A stretch of 64,000 bases of DNA, taken from an uncultured Chitinophagaceae bacterium (GTDB taxonomy: Bacteria; Bacteroidota; Bacteroidia; Chitinophagales; Chitinophagaceae). Made by a program: the position numbers and the translations under genes. Under the pieces are notes generated by a model. That model ran no database searches, had not been told where the DNA came from, and worked only from the letters and a program-made list of their open reading frames with translations. The stretch is from assembly GCA_936908745.1 (NCBI GenBank), contig CAKZFX010000013.1:62001-126000 (forward strand), read 5' to 3'. Below, piece after piece: positions 25,589-33,956 of this stretch; the first letter of the stretch is position 1; each line of letters starts with the position of its first letter.

Positions 25589-28126
25589 TTAAACAACCGC
25601 TTTCTTCCTGTTTTTCCATTCCATAAATAATCCACCGGCTACGATCAGCAATAAAAGGATGCTGGCCACAGATGTAATCTTTTTCCCTTTGTAATAACCG
25701 GATGGTTCAAATTTGAATTCAATGCTGTGTTTGCCAGCCGGAATGGCCAATCCTCTCAATATATAGTTCGCTTTTACGATTGGCGTTTCTTTACCATCAA
25801 TAAAGGCTTTCCAGCCTGCGGCATAGTACACTTCACTGAATAAGGCAAACTGGTTGGTAGCTGAGTTAGAAGTATAAGTAATAAGATCGTTATCATTCTT
25901 CACCAGTTGAATAGAAGCACTGCTATCAGGCTGTGGTGTAAATGCAATCGCCGGTTTGAATGATTCATTGACAACAGCCGTTGTTTTGGGGTCAATCGTA
26001 TTCAATGCCGCCATTTCAGCATCCGCGTCTTTTACAAACTGGATATTGCTGACAAACCATGCATGGCCCAGCGCATTTTCATTTCTCCATTGTGCTTTGG
26101 TAGCGCCTCTTTCTTTATAGATAAAGTATTTTGCGTTCAGCATGTTTAGTGTAGGCGTGTTTAATCCACCTAAACTATCCTTACCGCTTTGCAAAAGTTG
26201 AATAATGGCATTTTGCTCTTTTGATAAACGGTTGCTGATGATATCCTGGTAAATTCTCAATTTGGCAGGGTGATACCCTCCGATTGAGTTGTAATGATAG
26301 GAAGTGATATTTTCCTGGTAAGCATCGCCGCCTATATTAAAAACACGATAGTACCCGGTATCGGCTTTGATTTGCTGGTCAACAGGCGTCAATGCAAAAG
26401 CACTTTCATTTTCAACAGGATCCTGGTAGTTTTCTTTGTTCAAATATTTTATGTCAACTAAAATCAGGTCGATGAAAACAAAAACGGCCAGCAATATTGC
26501 TGCAAGCACAGGTTTAATGGTGTTGCGGATCAGCAGGAATAAGGTTACAGCCGCCAACAGGATAAATCCTAATGAACGCCATATGTCGCCCATAAATAAA
26601 CCTTTTCTGTCGGCTTTCAAACCGTCGAAGAAGGAATCAACAGCGCCAGTAATTTGTGGCTGACCGGCATTTTTGGCATCTTTCAGCAGTTGGCTGTCAG
26701 AACCTGTCAGGTAGCTTAGTGAAAAATACAACAAGAATATTATTACGAATACGATGCCGGTAGCAATCAGCCCTTTTTTGAATTTAGGCCACAATGTTTT
26801 TTTATCAACCGTGTTGACATAAGCGTTTACACCCAATACCGCCAGCATTGGCAATAGCAACTGTGGTATCACAAGAGCCATTGAAGGCGCCCTGAATTTG
26901 TTATACAGTGGTAAATTGTCAAATAAGAATTTATTGAAGCCAAGGAAGTAAGAACCCCAGGCCATCATAACTGTAAATACAATAGCTGCCAACGCCCACC
27001 ATTTGTGTTTCCTGTCGAGCACAAAGAAGGATAGCAATGCAAGAAAACAAATAATCGCTCCTACATAAGGCGGACCCGAAGTATAGGTAAAACCTCCCAC
27101 GTCCTTAATGCCGCCCCAATAGTACATCATCGGCATCTGTCTTGCCATTTCCTGTGGCATGGATTGTAAAGCAGCGATTCCTTTTGATTTTTCCTGGCTT
27201 ACTTCTTCTTTATCGCCACTGCCGCCATACATTCTTGGCACCATCATCACGAATGCCTCAGGGATATCTATACTATAACTTAAAGCGTAGTCAGGATCTA
27301 AACCGTCTGTTGGTTTTTTACCGTTAGCCGATGTATCTGTCAAGGCGCTATGTCCGCCCCGTATGGTTTCTTTCTGGTATTCAAAAGTGCCCATTACTGT
27401 TACGGCATTCGTCAATACGCCTGCGATGGCGCTGACAGCCGTAAAGCCCAATGCCATGGCCATGTGCTTCCACTGTTTGGACTGAATCCAGTTAATGAGA
27501 TAGAAAATCGTCATTATCCCGACTGCAATGAAAAAATAATAGGCAATCTGCGGATGGTTCATCGCTATCATCGTCGATGTGAACAATCCCGTTAGTATGG
27601 CCCCTAACCAATATCGTTTCTCAAAAATCAATATTAGTGAACCCAATAATGCAGGCATATAGGCGATGGTCCACATTTTGGTAATATGGCCCACGCTGAT
27701 GATAACAGGGTTATAAGTAGCATACGCAAACCCCAATGAGCCGATAATGCCGACCCATGGACTGACCCGTAATACAAGGCAAAGAATGTAGAAACAAATA
27801 CAAGCAAGGAAGAAATACTGGATCGGCTCCGGCAATCCCAATGTCATGATCGTATGAACAATGCCGGGAATAAAGTTATTATTGGAAACAGATACCTGGA
27901 AAGCTGGCATACCGCCAAAAAGAGAGTTGACCCAGAGCGGACGCTGGCCGTCATGCGTTTGACCATACTCCACCGATTGCTGCACAGCACCTTTCCAGCC
28001 GGTGATATCGGATTGTTGCAGCACCTGCCCGTCCAGGGATGGTTTGCAATAGATGACCGCGATCACGATAAAAAGGATAATAGCAACGATATGAGGTAGC
28101 AATTTCTGTAACCAGCCCTGCTTCAT
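25589..28126 (-). CDS. YfhO family multi-pass membrane protein
   Basis: 845-residue integral membrane protein of the YfhO family (GT-C-like). About 12-14 hydrophobic helices are present, the first at about residues 10-28 (LLPHIVAIILFIVIAVIY). A long periplasmic part at about 580-800 precedes a last helix (SVASILLLLIVAGGLFMEW). Family features include the early WKGAVQQSVEY region, SVGHITKMWTIAYMP, and the late FALFSEVYYAAGWKAFIDGK followed by ANYILRGLAIPAGKHSIEFKF. YfhO proteins are linked to glycosylation of cell-wall or lipid-linked glycans in Gram-positives; the function in Bacteroidota is not settled. It heads the minus-strand glycosyltransferase operon. Confidence 0.92.
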   Translation of the reverse strand: MKQGWLQKLLPHIVAIILFIVIAVIYCKPSLDGQVLQQSDITGWKGAVQQSVEYGQTHDGQRPLWVNSLFGGMPAFQVSVSNNNFIPGIVHTIMTLGLPEPIQYFFLACICFYILCLVLRVSPWVGIIGSLGFAYATYNPVIISVGHITKMWTIAYMPALLGSLILIFEKRYWLGAILTGLFTSTMIAMNHPQIAYYFFIAVGIMTIFYLINWIQSKQWKHMAMALGFTAVSAIAGVLTNAVTVMGTFEYQKETIRGGHSALTDTSANGKKPTDGLDPDYALSYSIDIPEAFVMMVPRMYGGSGDKEEVSQEKSKGIAALQSMPQEMARQMPMMYYWGGIKDVGGFTYTSGPPYVGAIICFLALLSFFVLDRKHKWWALAAIVFTVMMAWGSYFLGFNKFLFDNLPLYNKFRAPSMALVIPQLLLPMLAVLGVNAYVNTVDKKTLWPKFKKGLIATGIVFVIIFLLYFSLSYLTGSDSQLLKDAKNAGQPQITGAVDSFFDGLKADRKGLFMGDIWRSLGFILLAAVTLFLLIRNTIKPVLAAILLAVFVFIDLILVDIKYLNKENYQDPVENESAFALTPVDQQIKADTGYYRVFNIGGDAYQENITSYHYNSIGGYHPAKLRIYQDIISNRLSKEQNAIIQLLQSGKDSLGGLNTPTLNMLNAKYFIYKERGATKAQWRNENALGHAWFVSNIQFVKDADAEMAALNTIDPKTTAVVNESFKPAIAFTPQPDSSASIQLVKNDNDLITYTSNSATNQFALFSEVYYAAGWKAFIDGKETPIVKANYILRGLAIPAGKHSIEFKFEPSGYYKGKKITSVASILLLLIVAGGLFMEWKNRKKAVV

Positions 28127-28180
28127 AATTTGTTAAGTATTAGGCTGACAAAATAATGGTATTTTACACGAAATTCGCCT

Positions 28181-28549
28181 ATGCGCTGGCTTTTATTTTT
28201 GTCCCGTTTGGCCTTTATCTGTGGTATCTGTTTCCTGGTAGCACTGGGCTTTTTAATGAGTAAAAAAGACAATAATGAACCCTATTCACAGACTGTCGTA
28301 ACGATTGGTGTTGTGCTGGGTGGCATCATCGTTCCCTTCACCGTTTTATGTTATATTTTTTTAGCAGCTATTGGTAAAAAATTGCGGAAAATAGTACCGC
28401 TTTGGCTGATCATTGCCAATATCGCTTTCTTGTTTATCTTCCTGTTCTATATTTTCTACCTGAATGATCCATACTATCATCAAAAACAAACCGACACGGC
28501 TGTTTATCATATTGGCGGGCCTGTTTATCACCAATGCGTTAATAGCTGA
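28181..28549 (+). CDS. Small hypothetical membrane protein overlapping the queuosine transporter gene
   Basis: 122 residues with three hydrophobic helices: about residues 3-25 (LLFLSRLAFICGICFLVALGF), 40-65 (VVTIGVVLGGIIVPFTVLCYIFLA) and 74-95 (LWLIIANIAFLFIFLFYIFYL), then a polar tail YYHQKQTDTAVYHIGG. I recognise no family. Its last 86 nt overlap the next gene in another frame, so the tail may be under dual coding constraint. Frame, start and helix pattern support a real gene. Confidence 0.6.
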   Translation: MRWLLFLSRLAFICGICFLVALGFLMSKKDNNEPYSQTVVTIGVVLGGIIVPFTVLCYIFLAAIGKKLRKIVPLWLIIANIAFLFIFLFYIFYLNDPYYHQKQTDTAVYHIGGPVYHQCVNS

Positions 28550-29261
28550 ATTTATCGGTGTTAAAATATTCTCACTCGAAGCCACACTTGGCTTGAAACC
28601 AGCTTCTATTCATTTATTTGGCGGTACTTATTCGTTTAACCTCACCTGTGGTGTTTTGCTATGGCCGGTTGTGTTTGTAATGACAGACCTGATCAATGAA
28701 TACTATGGCCTGAAAGGAGTCCGGTTTTTAAGCTGGATGACGATTATCCTGATCGCATTTGGCTTTTTGATGGTGTTTGGCGCTATTGGCACCACGCCCA
28801 ACGATTGGTGGGTAGGCAGCAAACAATCGGCAGGAATTGATAATATGTCAACCGCTTTTAATGGCATTTACGGGCAAGGATTAGGTATTATTATCGCTTC
28901 GATGACGGCATTTATGGTGGCACAGTTAGTCGATGTGTTTATTTTTCATAAGATCAAAAAAGTAACGGGAGAGAAGAAGATTTGGTTACGGGCTACCGGC
29001 TCCACCATCGTTTCGCAGTTGATCGACAGCTTTGTGGTGCTGATCATCGCATTTTATCTCTATCCCAAATGGGTGAAAGGACAAGGTGATCCATGGCCGT
29101 TTGATCAATTACTGGCTATTTGCATTGTGAATTATATCTACAAATTTGCCATGGCTATTATCCTGACGCCGGTTATTTATCTTATTCATGGTATGATTGA
29201 AAGATACCTTGGGCATGAACAGGCTGCAAAAATGAAGGCGGCGGCAATGGGAGAGGAGTAA
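28464..29261 (+). CDS. Queuosine precursor transporter (YhhQ/VUT family)
   Basis: 265 residues with six to seven membrane helices, VUT_1 family. Members such as E. coli YhhQ import queuine precursors (preQ0/preQ1) for tRNA modification. Recognisable segments: ITNALIAEFIGVKIFSL near the N-terminus, VVFVMTDLINEYYGLKGVRF at about residues 70-89 (conserved TDLINEYYG), FMVAQLVDVFIFHKIKK at about 150-166, and STIVSQLIDSFVVLIIAFYL at about 184-203. The start lies inside the preceding small gene, an 86-nt overlap. Confidence 0.92.
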   Translation: MIHTIIKNKPTRLFIILAGLFITNALIAEFIGVKIFSLEATLGLKPASIHLFGGTYSFNLTCGVLLWPVVFVMTDLINEYYGLKGVRFLSWMTIILIAFGFLMVFGAIGTTPNDWWVGSKQSAGIDNMSTAFNGIYGQGLGIIIASMTAFMVAQLVDVFIFHKIKKVTGEKKIWLRATGSTIVSQLIDSFVVLIIAFYLYPKWVKGQGDPWPFDQLLAICIVNYIYKFAMAIILTPVIYLIHGMIERYLGHEQAAKMKAAAMGEE

Positions 29262-29268
29262 CAACAGA

Positions 29269-29300
29269 CAATGGGCAATAGGCAATTTGCAATGGGCAAA
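29269..29300. repeat. Word-repeat tract (CAATGGGCAATAGGCAA type)
   Basis: The spacer after the transporter gene consists of drifting copies of the words CAATGGGCAA, AATAGGCAA and AATTTGCAA. It separates convergent genes. Similar tracts built from other words occur at 588-660, 31540-31572 and 32512-32550. Confidence 0.6.
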
Positions 29301-29765
29301 TTACCAGCGTTCTTTTATCTGTGTGGCTACAATTTTATCAATCGGCAAGGTGACCGATTCGGCCGAGAAATTATCCCAATCAATAAAGCGGAAGGTTTCA
29401 ATCTCTTTTTTCTCAGCATAAACAGCCAATTGCTGTTCATCAAAATCAAAGGGCTTGGCCCTTAGCGGTGCTTTGATGGGTTCCAGGGCTTTGGCAAAAT
29501 AATAAATGGAGATAATCTGGTGTTGCGGGTTGAAAGCTGATCGCTGAAAATAATCGGTGGTGTAAATATGTTCGCCAACTTCCACTTGCAGGTCCATCTC
29601 TTCTTTAAACTCTCTTACAAGACATTCTCTTGTGCCTTCGCCAAACTCAAGCCCACCGCCGGGAAATTTGCTGTAATAATGACCACGGATATATTCATCG
29701 CTCACCAACACCTGTTTTTGTTCGTTGATCAGGATGCCGTACACACGGATATTAAAAAACTCCAT
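29301..29765 (-). CDS. NUDIX hydrolase
   Basis: 154-residue pyrophosphohydrolase. The Nudix box is GGLEFGEGTRECLVREF followed by KEEMDL at about residues 37-59, matching GX5EX7REUXEEXGU apart from the terminal Gly position (MDL). The N-terminus FFNIRVYGILINEQKQVLV is the first strand of the fold. The substrate (nucleoside diphosphate derivative) is not deducible. It starts 3 nt after the corA stop on the same strand, so it is probably cotranscribed. Confidence 0.9.
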   Translation of the reverse strand: MEFFNIRVYGILINEQKQVLVSDEYIRGHYYSKFPGGGLEFGEGTRECLVREFKEEMDLQVEVGEHIYTTDYFQRSAFNPQHQIISIYYFAKALEPIKAPLRAKPFDFDEQQLAVYAEKKEIETFRFIDWDNFSAESVTLPIDKIVATQIKERW

Positions 29766-29768
29766 AGA

Positions 29769-30707
29769 TCAGAATATTTTTTTGCGCAGGAACAGCCATC
29801 CAATCACACCGGCGATGATAAGCGAAAGGAAAACGACAATGTAAAACGCATAACGGGATTCTTCAAACCCGCTTTTTACGTTCATCCCGAATATACTGGC
29901 GATCAATACTGGAAAACTGAGTACGATCGTGATAACGGCCAGTCGTTTCAACACCTGGTTTTGATTATTGGCAATAATGCTGGCAAATGCATCCAGCGTA
30001 CTGCTGAGGATATTTGTATAGATGTTAGCCATCTCCAATGCCTGTGAGTTGTCAACGATCAGATCGTTCAGGAATTCTTTTTCATCTTCATTCAGGCTAA
30101 GGAAATTGGTGCGCTCCAGTTTCATCAGCAGCATTTCATTGGAGCGTAATGCTGTTACAAAATACACAAGGCTTTTTTGAATACGCATCAATTGCAGCAA
30201 ATGTTCGTTTTGGCTGGAAGCGTATAATTTTTGTTCGAGTAAATTTTGTTGCTGGTTGATGGCTTTCAGGTGTTCCATAAAATTCTGAACGATCTTTTCA
30301 AAGATCTTCAGCACCATCATGCTCTTTTTGTCCGGGTGACGGTTTTTGAACGTATTCAGGAATTTATTGATAGCCGGGTTCTCAAATGAGTTGACCGTTA
30401 CGATCTGGTTGTGGGTAAGGATAATACAAATCGGGATCGTAATATAATTGGCGTCGCTGTCGTTGAACGAATTGTTTTCCGTAGGCGTTTTGATAACGAT
30501 CAGCCTTACATTATCCTCTTCTTCAAAACGGCTTCTTTCATCTATATCCAGTGAGTCGGTCAGGAAGTCAATAGGAATATCAAGCGTCGTGGAAAGTTCT
30601 GAAAATTCCTCCTGTTTCAGGGGTGGCAATACATTGACCCATGCACCACTTTCCGGTTTGTCCACTTCCACCGTACGGTGGTCAGCAATTGTAAAGTACT
30701 GGATCAT
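29769..30707 (-). CDS. corA: CorA family divalent cation transporter
   Basis: 312-residue CorA-type channel for Mg2+/Co2+ in the inner membrane, active as a pentamer. A large soluble N-terminal domain has SLDIDERSRFEEEDNVRLIV and ILTHNQIVTVNS. A long stalk helix is at about residues 150-255. Two C-terminal helices follow, with the pore signature IFGMN at about 276-280 after helix 1 (LAVITIVLSFPVLIASIFGMN), then FYIVVFLSLIIAGVIGWLF. The C-terminus ends RKKIF. The periplasmic loop after GMN is VKSGFEESR. Confidence 0.94.
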   Translation of the reverse strand: MIQYFTIADHRTVEVDKPESGAWVNVLPPLKQEEFSELSTTLDIPIDFLTDSLDIDERSRFEEEDNVRLIVIKTPTENNSFNDSDANYITIPICIILTHNQIVTVNSFENPAINKFLNTFKNRHPDKKSMMVLKIFEKIVQNFMEHLKAINQQQNLLEQKLYASSQNEHLLQLMRIQKSLVYFVTALRSNEMLLMKLERTNFLSLNEDEKEFLNDLIVDNSQALEMANIYTNILSSTLDAFASIIANNQNQVLKRLAVITIVLSFPVLIASIFGMNVKSGFEESRYAFYIVVFLSLIIAGVIGWLFLRKKIF

Positions 30708-30739
30708 TGAATTACAAATTAAAAATTACCAATTAGAAA

Positions 30740-31528
30740 CTATTTTACTTCCACTGTTCCTTCGTACACTTTTTCCGCCGGGCCACACAGCCAGATGTTT
30801 ACATAACGATCTTCATCCAACCGGTCAAACTCGACAGTAAGATTGCCGCCCAATGTTTTTACCTGCACTTCATTAAAACCGTTTTCATTGTGATAGCTGA
30901 CCAATGCAGCCGCTGTAACGCCGGTGCCGCAGGAATAGGTTTCATCTTCCACGCCTCTTTCATAGGTACGTACTAATATGTGATCTACTTCGGCCAATTG
31001 TTCTATAAAATTTACATTGATACCTTCCTGCTCATATTCTTTGCTGTAACGGATATCACGGCCTTTTTTATACACATCAAGTTCCATTACATCGTTTACG
31101 ATCTTGATATAATGTGGTGAGCCGGTGTTCAACACAAAATCACCATGCACTTTATTTATTTTGCTGACATCCTGCATTTTCAGCGACACGATCCCGTCCA
31201 TATCTATTTCGGCTTCATGTTCGCCGTCGGAGGCAAGAAATTTATACATATCCCTGTGAATACCTTTGTGATAGGCAAACTTGACAAGGCAACGGCCGCC
31301 ATTTCCACACATGCTTCCTTCACGGCCATCGGCATTATAGTATTTCATTTCAAAGTCATAACCTTCTTTTTCACCCAGCAACATCAGCCCATCGGCGCCG
31401 ATGCCAAAACGGCGATCACAAAGACGGCGGATCTGGTCAGTAGTCAGGCTGTTATAGTCTCCGTTGCGGTTGTCCGCAATTACAAAATCGTTCCCAGTTC
31501 CCTGGTATTTATAAAAATTCAATTTCAT
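30740..31528 (-). CDS. dapF: Diaminopimelate epimerase
   Basis: DapF interconverts LL- and meso-diaminopimelate, the last DapF-dependent step towards lysine and peptidoglycan precursors. 262 residues from the ATG at 31528 (the frame extends upstream through low-complexity spacer sequence with no homology). The N-terminus FYKYQGTGNDFVIADNRNG is typical. The two catalytic cysteines are in GSMCGNGGRCLVKFA at about residues 74-88 and ETYSCGTGVTAAALVS near 200-215. A cytoplasmic homodimer or monomer. It is 46 nt after the nucleoside phosphorylase gene. Confidence 0.96.
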   Translation of the reverse strand: MKLNFYKYQGTGNDFVIADNRNGDYNSLTTDQIRRLCDRRFGIGADGLMLLGEKEGYDFEMKYYNADGREGSMCGNGGRCLVKFAYHKGIHRDMYKFLASDGEHEAEIDMDGIVSLKMQDVSKINKVHGDFVLNTGSPHYIKIVNDVMELDVYKKGRDIRYSKEYEQEGINVNFIEQLAEVDHILVRTYERGVEDETYSCGTGVTAAALVSYHNENGFNEVQVKTLGGNLTVEFDRLDEDRYVNIWLCGPAEKVYEGTVEVK

Positions 31529-31539
31529 TTTAACATATG

Positions 31540-31572
31540 TTAATTCCCCATTCTCCATTTTCCATTCCCAAT
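31540..31572. repeat. Word-repeat tract (CCATTCTCCATTTTCCATTCCC type)
   Basis: Short spacer between the phosphorylase and dapF genes made of drifting CCATTCTCC and CCATTTTCC words. It resembles other word-repeat tracts of this window in style but not in sequence. Confidence 0.5.
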
Positions 31573-31574
31573 CC

Positions 31575-32453
31575 CTAAATGCTCTCTGCAAATATCCCGA
31601 TAAACTTTTGAATCAGCCGTTCCACAGCCGCTTTACCGTCTTTTGAAAACTCTTTTTTTACACGATTGGCCACAATGGCGTTTACCGCAAGACAATTATG
31701 TCCTAATAATTTCCCAAGGCCATAAATAGCCGATGTTTCCATCTCAAAATTGGTGATGCGGTGCTGGCCAAACCTGAAATCGGTCAGGCGGTTAATTAAT
31801 TCGGGGTTACGGATGCCAAGGCGCAAAATCCGTCCCTGCGGGCCATAAAAGCCGGGACAGGTAACAGTGATACCCTGGTGAAAATCTTTGACAAAATGTT
31901 TGATCAGCGAACCGGCGCCGCTGGTAATGTAGGGATTCCCGATTTGCCCGTGGATCTGGGTATGTGTGATAAACGAATGCAACAGCGCCTGTTCTTCATC
32001 GTTGTGTTCGTGGCGGTAAAAATTCAGGAGGTTGTCAATACCCAGCCCGTGGGTGGAAGCTACAAAGCCGTCCACAGGGATGTCGGCCTGCAAAGAGCCG
32101 GATGTGCCGATCCGTATAATATTAAGGGAGCTGAGTTTATCCTTGATCGTCCGGGTCTCAAAATCAATATTTACCAGTGCGTCCAGTTCATTGATGACGA
32201 TATCAATATTATCCGGGCCGATGCCGGAGGAGAGGACGGTGATCCGTTTTTTGCCCACATAGCCGGTATGGCTGATAAACTCCCGGTGCTGTCTTTTCAG
32301 TTCAATGGAGTCAAAATGCTTGCTTACTTCTTTTACACGGTCGGGGTCGCCTACGGTGATAACGGTTCCCGCAATTTCATCGGGGCGCAGATCGAGGTGA
32401 TAAACAGCGCCGCGGTCGTTGATAATTAATTCGGATTCAGCAATTCGGTTCAT
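31575..32453 (-). CDS. Nucleoside phosphorylase (uridine phosphorylase-like)
   Basis: 292 residues of the PNP/UDP phosphorylase superfamily (NP-I), which cleaves nucleosides with phosphate to base and ribose-1-phosphate. Key segments: AGTVITVGDPDRVKEVSKHF at about residues 28-47 (phosphate site GDPxR), LSSGIGPDNIDIVINEL at about 75-91, IRIGTSGSLQADIPVDGFV at about 113-131, and ITNFEMETSAIYGLGKLLGH near 230-249 (the ExE ribose-binding motif). Substrate preference between uridine and purines cannot be settled. A short word-repeat spacer separates it from dapF. Confidence 0.9.
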   Translation of the reverse strand: MNRIAESELIINDRGAVYHLDLRPDEIAGTVITVGDPDRVKEVSKHFDSIELKRQHREFISHTGYVGKKRITVLSSGIGPDNIDIVINELDALVNIDFETRTIKDKLSSLNIIRIGTSGSLQADIPVDGFVASTHGLGIDNLLNFYRHEHNDEEQALLHSFITHTQIHGQIGNPYITSGAGSLIKHFVKDFHQGITVTCPGFYGPQGRILRLGIRNPELINRLTDFRFGQHRITNFEMETSAIYGLGKLLGHNCLAVNAIVANRVKKEFSKDGKAAVERLIQKFIGIFAESI

Positions 32454-32492
32454 ACGAATAGATTAAATGTTATGGCAATCGGCTAAAAGACA

Positions 32493-32500
32493 TATATTTG
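32493..32500 (+). promoter_or_regulatory. Candidate -7 promoter box for tRNA-Cys (TATATTTG)
   Basis: Full match to TANNTTTG, about 60 nt before the tRNA. The spacer downstream (32512-32550) is a drifting AAATCTGAAATC word tract. No clear -33 element. Confidence 0.45.
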
Positions 32501-32561
32501 CAGCCGTTTCTGATTTCAAATCTAAATTCTTAAATCTGAAATCCGGAAACTAAAATTAAAG

Positions 32562-32632
32562 GGTCCTTTGGCCGAGTGGCTAGGCAAAGCTCTGCAAAAG
32601 CTTCTACAGCGGTTCGAATCCGCTAGGGACCT
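32562..32632 (+). tRNA. tRNA-Cys (anticodon GCA)
   Basis: A complete 71-nt cloverleaf can be folded. The acceptor stem GGTCCTT pairs with AGGGACC (one T-G wobble), with U73 as discriminator, as expected for Cys. D stem GCC/GGC. The anticodon stem AAGCT pairs with AGCTT around loop CTGCAAA, giving anticodon GCA. The variable loop is CTAC. The T stem AGCGG pairs with CCGCT around TTCGAAT. CCA is not encoded. A rho-independent terminator follows directly. Confidence 0.95.
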
Positions 32633-32639
32633 CAAAAAT

Positions 32640-32667
32640 AAACCCCGCAACGCGGGGTTTGCTTTTT
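32640..32667 (+). terminator. Rho-independent terminator after tRNA-Cys
   Basis: The stem AAACCCCGC (32640-32648) pairs perfectly with GCGGGGTTT (32652-32660) over loop AAC and is followed by GCTTTTT. Confidence 0.9.
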
Positions 32668-32696
32668 CCTAACGGGGATGGATGAGTTACTTCTCC

Positions 32697-33956
32697 TTAT
32701 TTTACCCATATCCTGAACCTGTGCCAGCCTTCCTCAAACCGGTAATGAACCATAAGCCCCGACACATCACAAATCTGTTTGATAATCGATAAGCCTAAGC
32801 CATTATCTTCTTCATTACCGGAAGGCTTGTAAAAACGGGTATATAATTGTGTACTATCCAATGCAGCATTTTTACTGGTATTGGCCACTTCCAGGTAGCT
32901 GTCCGTAGTTATTATTTCAATAGCACCGCCGGGATAATTATGTTTAGTCGCATTGCTCAGGAGATTGTTGACCAATAAATGCGTCAATTCCCGGTTCATA
33001 CTGACTTGTAAAATATTAAGTGTATTTTTGACACTTATATTTTTCTCTGCCCACAATTCATTAAAATCGTTGATCTTGATGGCTATTATTTCTTTTAGAT
33101 CAATGGAGACAATATCAGCATACTGCCTGTTTTCAATTTTGGCCAGTGTAAGCAACGATCTATTAATTCTGGACAGCCGCTTGATCGCTTCATAAATGGT
33201 ACGCAGCATTTCGCTTTGCTTGTTCGTCAATGCGGGGTCCTGGATCATCAGGTCCAGCTTGGACTGGATAATGGCGATCGGTGTTTGTATCTCGTGCGAG
33301 GCGTTTTCACTAAAGGTCTTTAAGGCAAGATATTCGGATTGGGCTTGCTGTGTCATCCGTTCCAGTGTTTCAATCATGAGTCCAAACTCTTCGGTCTTTG
33401 TTGCCGGGAAATGCAGCTTCTCCGTATTGTCCACCTGGAATTTATTGACAGCTTCCAGCGTTCCATAAAAAGGATTCCACAGTCGCTTTAAAATAAAACG
33501 GTTGATAAGAAATGAAGTAAACAGGATCACCAGTATAGTGGAAAAGGCAATCCAGAAAATGGAACTGATAAGATGGTCGGTGTCTTCCAGCGATTTGGAA
33601 ACAACTACTTTATACGATTTGCCACCGGCTTTGATGCCAAACACCAATTGCCGGAAATCTTCCATGTCGTCGTGTTTGACCGCTGTGTCCACACGTTGAA
33701 AATAGCGTTCCGAAAACTCTTTTTCAACCGGGTAAAATTCAATCAACTGGTCATCTACAGAAAAAGTGGTGGGCAGGCGATCATATTCCCTTACATGCAA
33801 TACAATTTCTTCTTCTTCAATCTTCAGGTCATTATCAATCTGCTTCAGTTGAATATACTTGACCGTAAAATAAAAGGCAACACTGGCCACAAGGAAAATC
33901 CCGATGGTGGTCAGCAGGTTGATGCGGTTATACTGAGTAAATAATTTTTGTCTCAT
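32697..33956 (-). CDS. Membrane sensor histidine kinase
   Basis: 419 residues. TM1 is at about 13-31 (LLTTIGIFLVASVAFYFTV), a periplasmic sensor region at about 32-130, TM2 at about 131-152 (ISSIFWIAFSTILVILFTSFLI), and a HAMP-like linker follows. HisKA has SENASHEIQTPIAIIQSKLD (phospho-acceptor His near residue 219). HATPase_c has VNNLLSNATKHNYPGG and a G-box NEEDNGLGLSIIKQI. Overlaps the response regulator gene by 4 nt. Cognate pair with the OmpR-type regulator, close to an RND efflux operon, so it may sense a metal or envelope stress, but the sensor domain is unassigned. Confidence 0.93.
   Translation of the reverse strand: MRQKLFTQYNRINLLTTIGIFLVASVAFYFTVKYIQLKQIDNDLKIEEEEIVLHVREYDRLPTTFSVDDQLIEFYPVEKEFSERYFQRVDTAVKHDDMEDFRQLVFGIKAGGKSYKVVVSKSLEDTDHLISSIFWIAFSTILVILFTSFLINRFILKRLWNPFYGTLEAVNKFQVDNTEKLHFPATKTEEFGLMIETLERMTQQAQSEYLALKTFSENASHEIQTPIAIIQSKLDLMIQDPALTNKQSEMLRTIYEAIKRLSRINRSLLTLAKIENRQYADIVSIDLKEIIAIKINDFNELWAEKNISVKNTLNILQVSMNRELTHLLVNNLLSNATKHNYPGGAIEIITTDSYLEVANTSKNAALDSTQLYTRFYKPSGNEEDNGLGLSIIKQICDVSGLMVHYRFEEGWHRFRIWVK

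Noticed and set aside
32562..32632. tRNA-Cys considered as an integration site
   Set aside because: No partial duplicate of the tRNA 3' end or integrase is found in the window.
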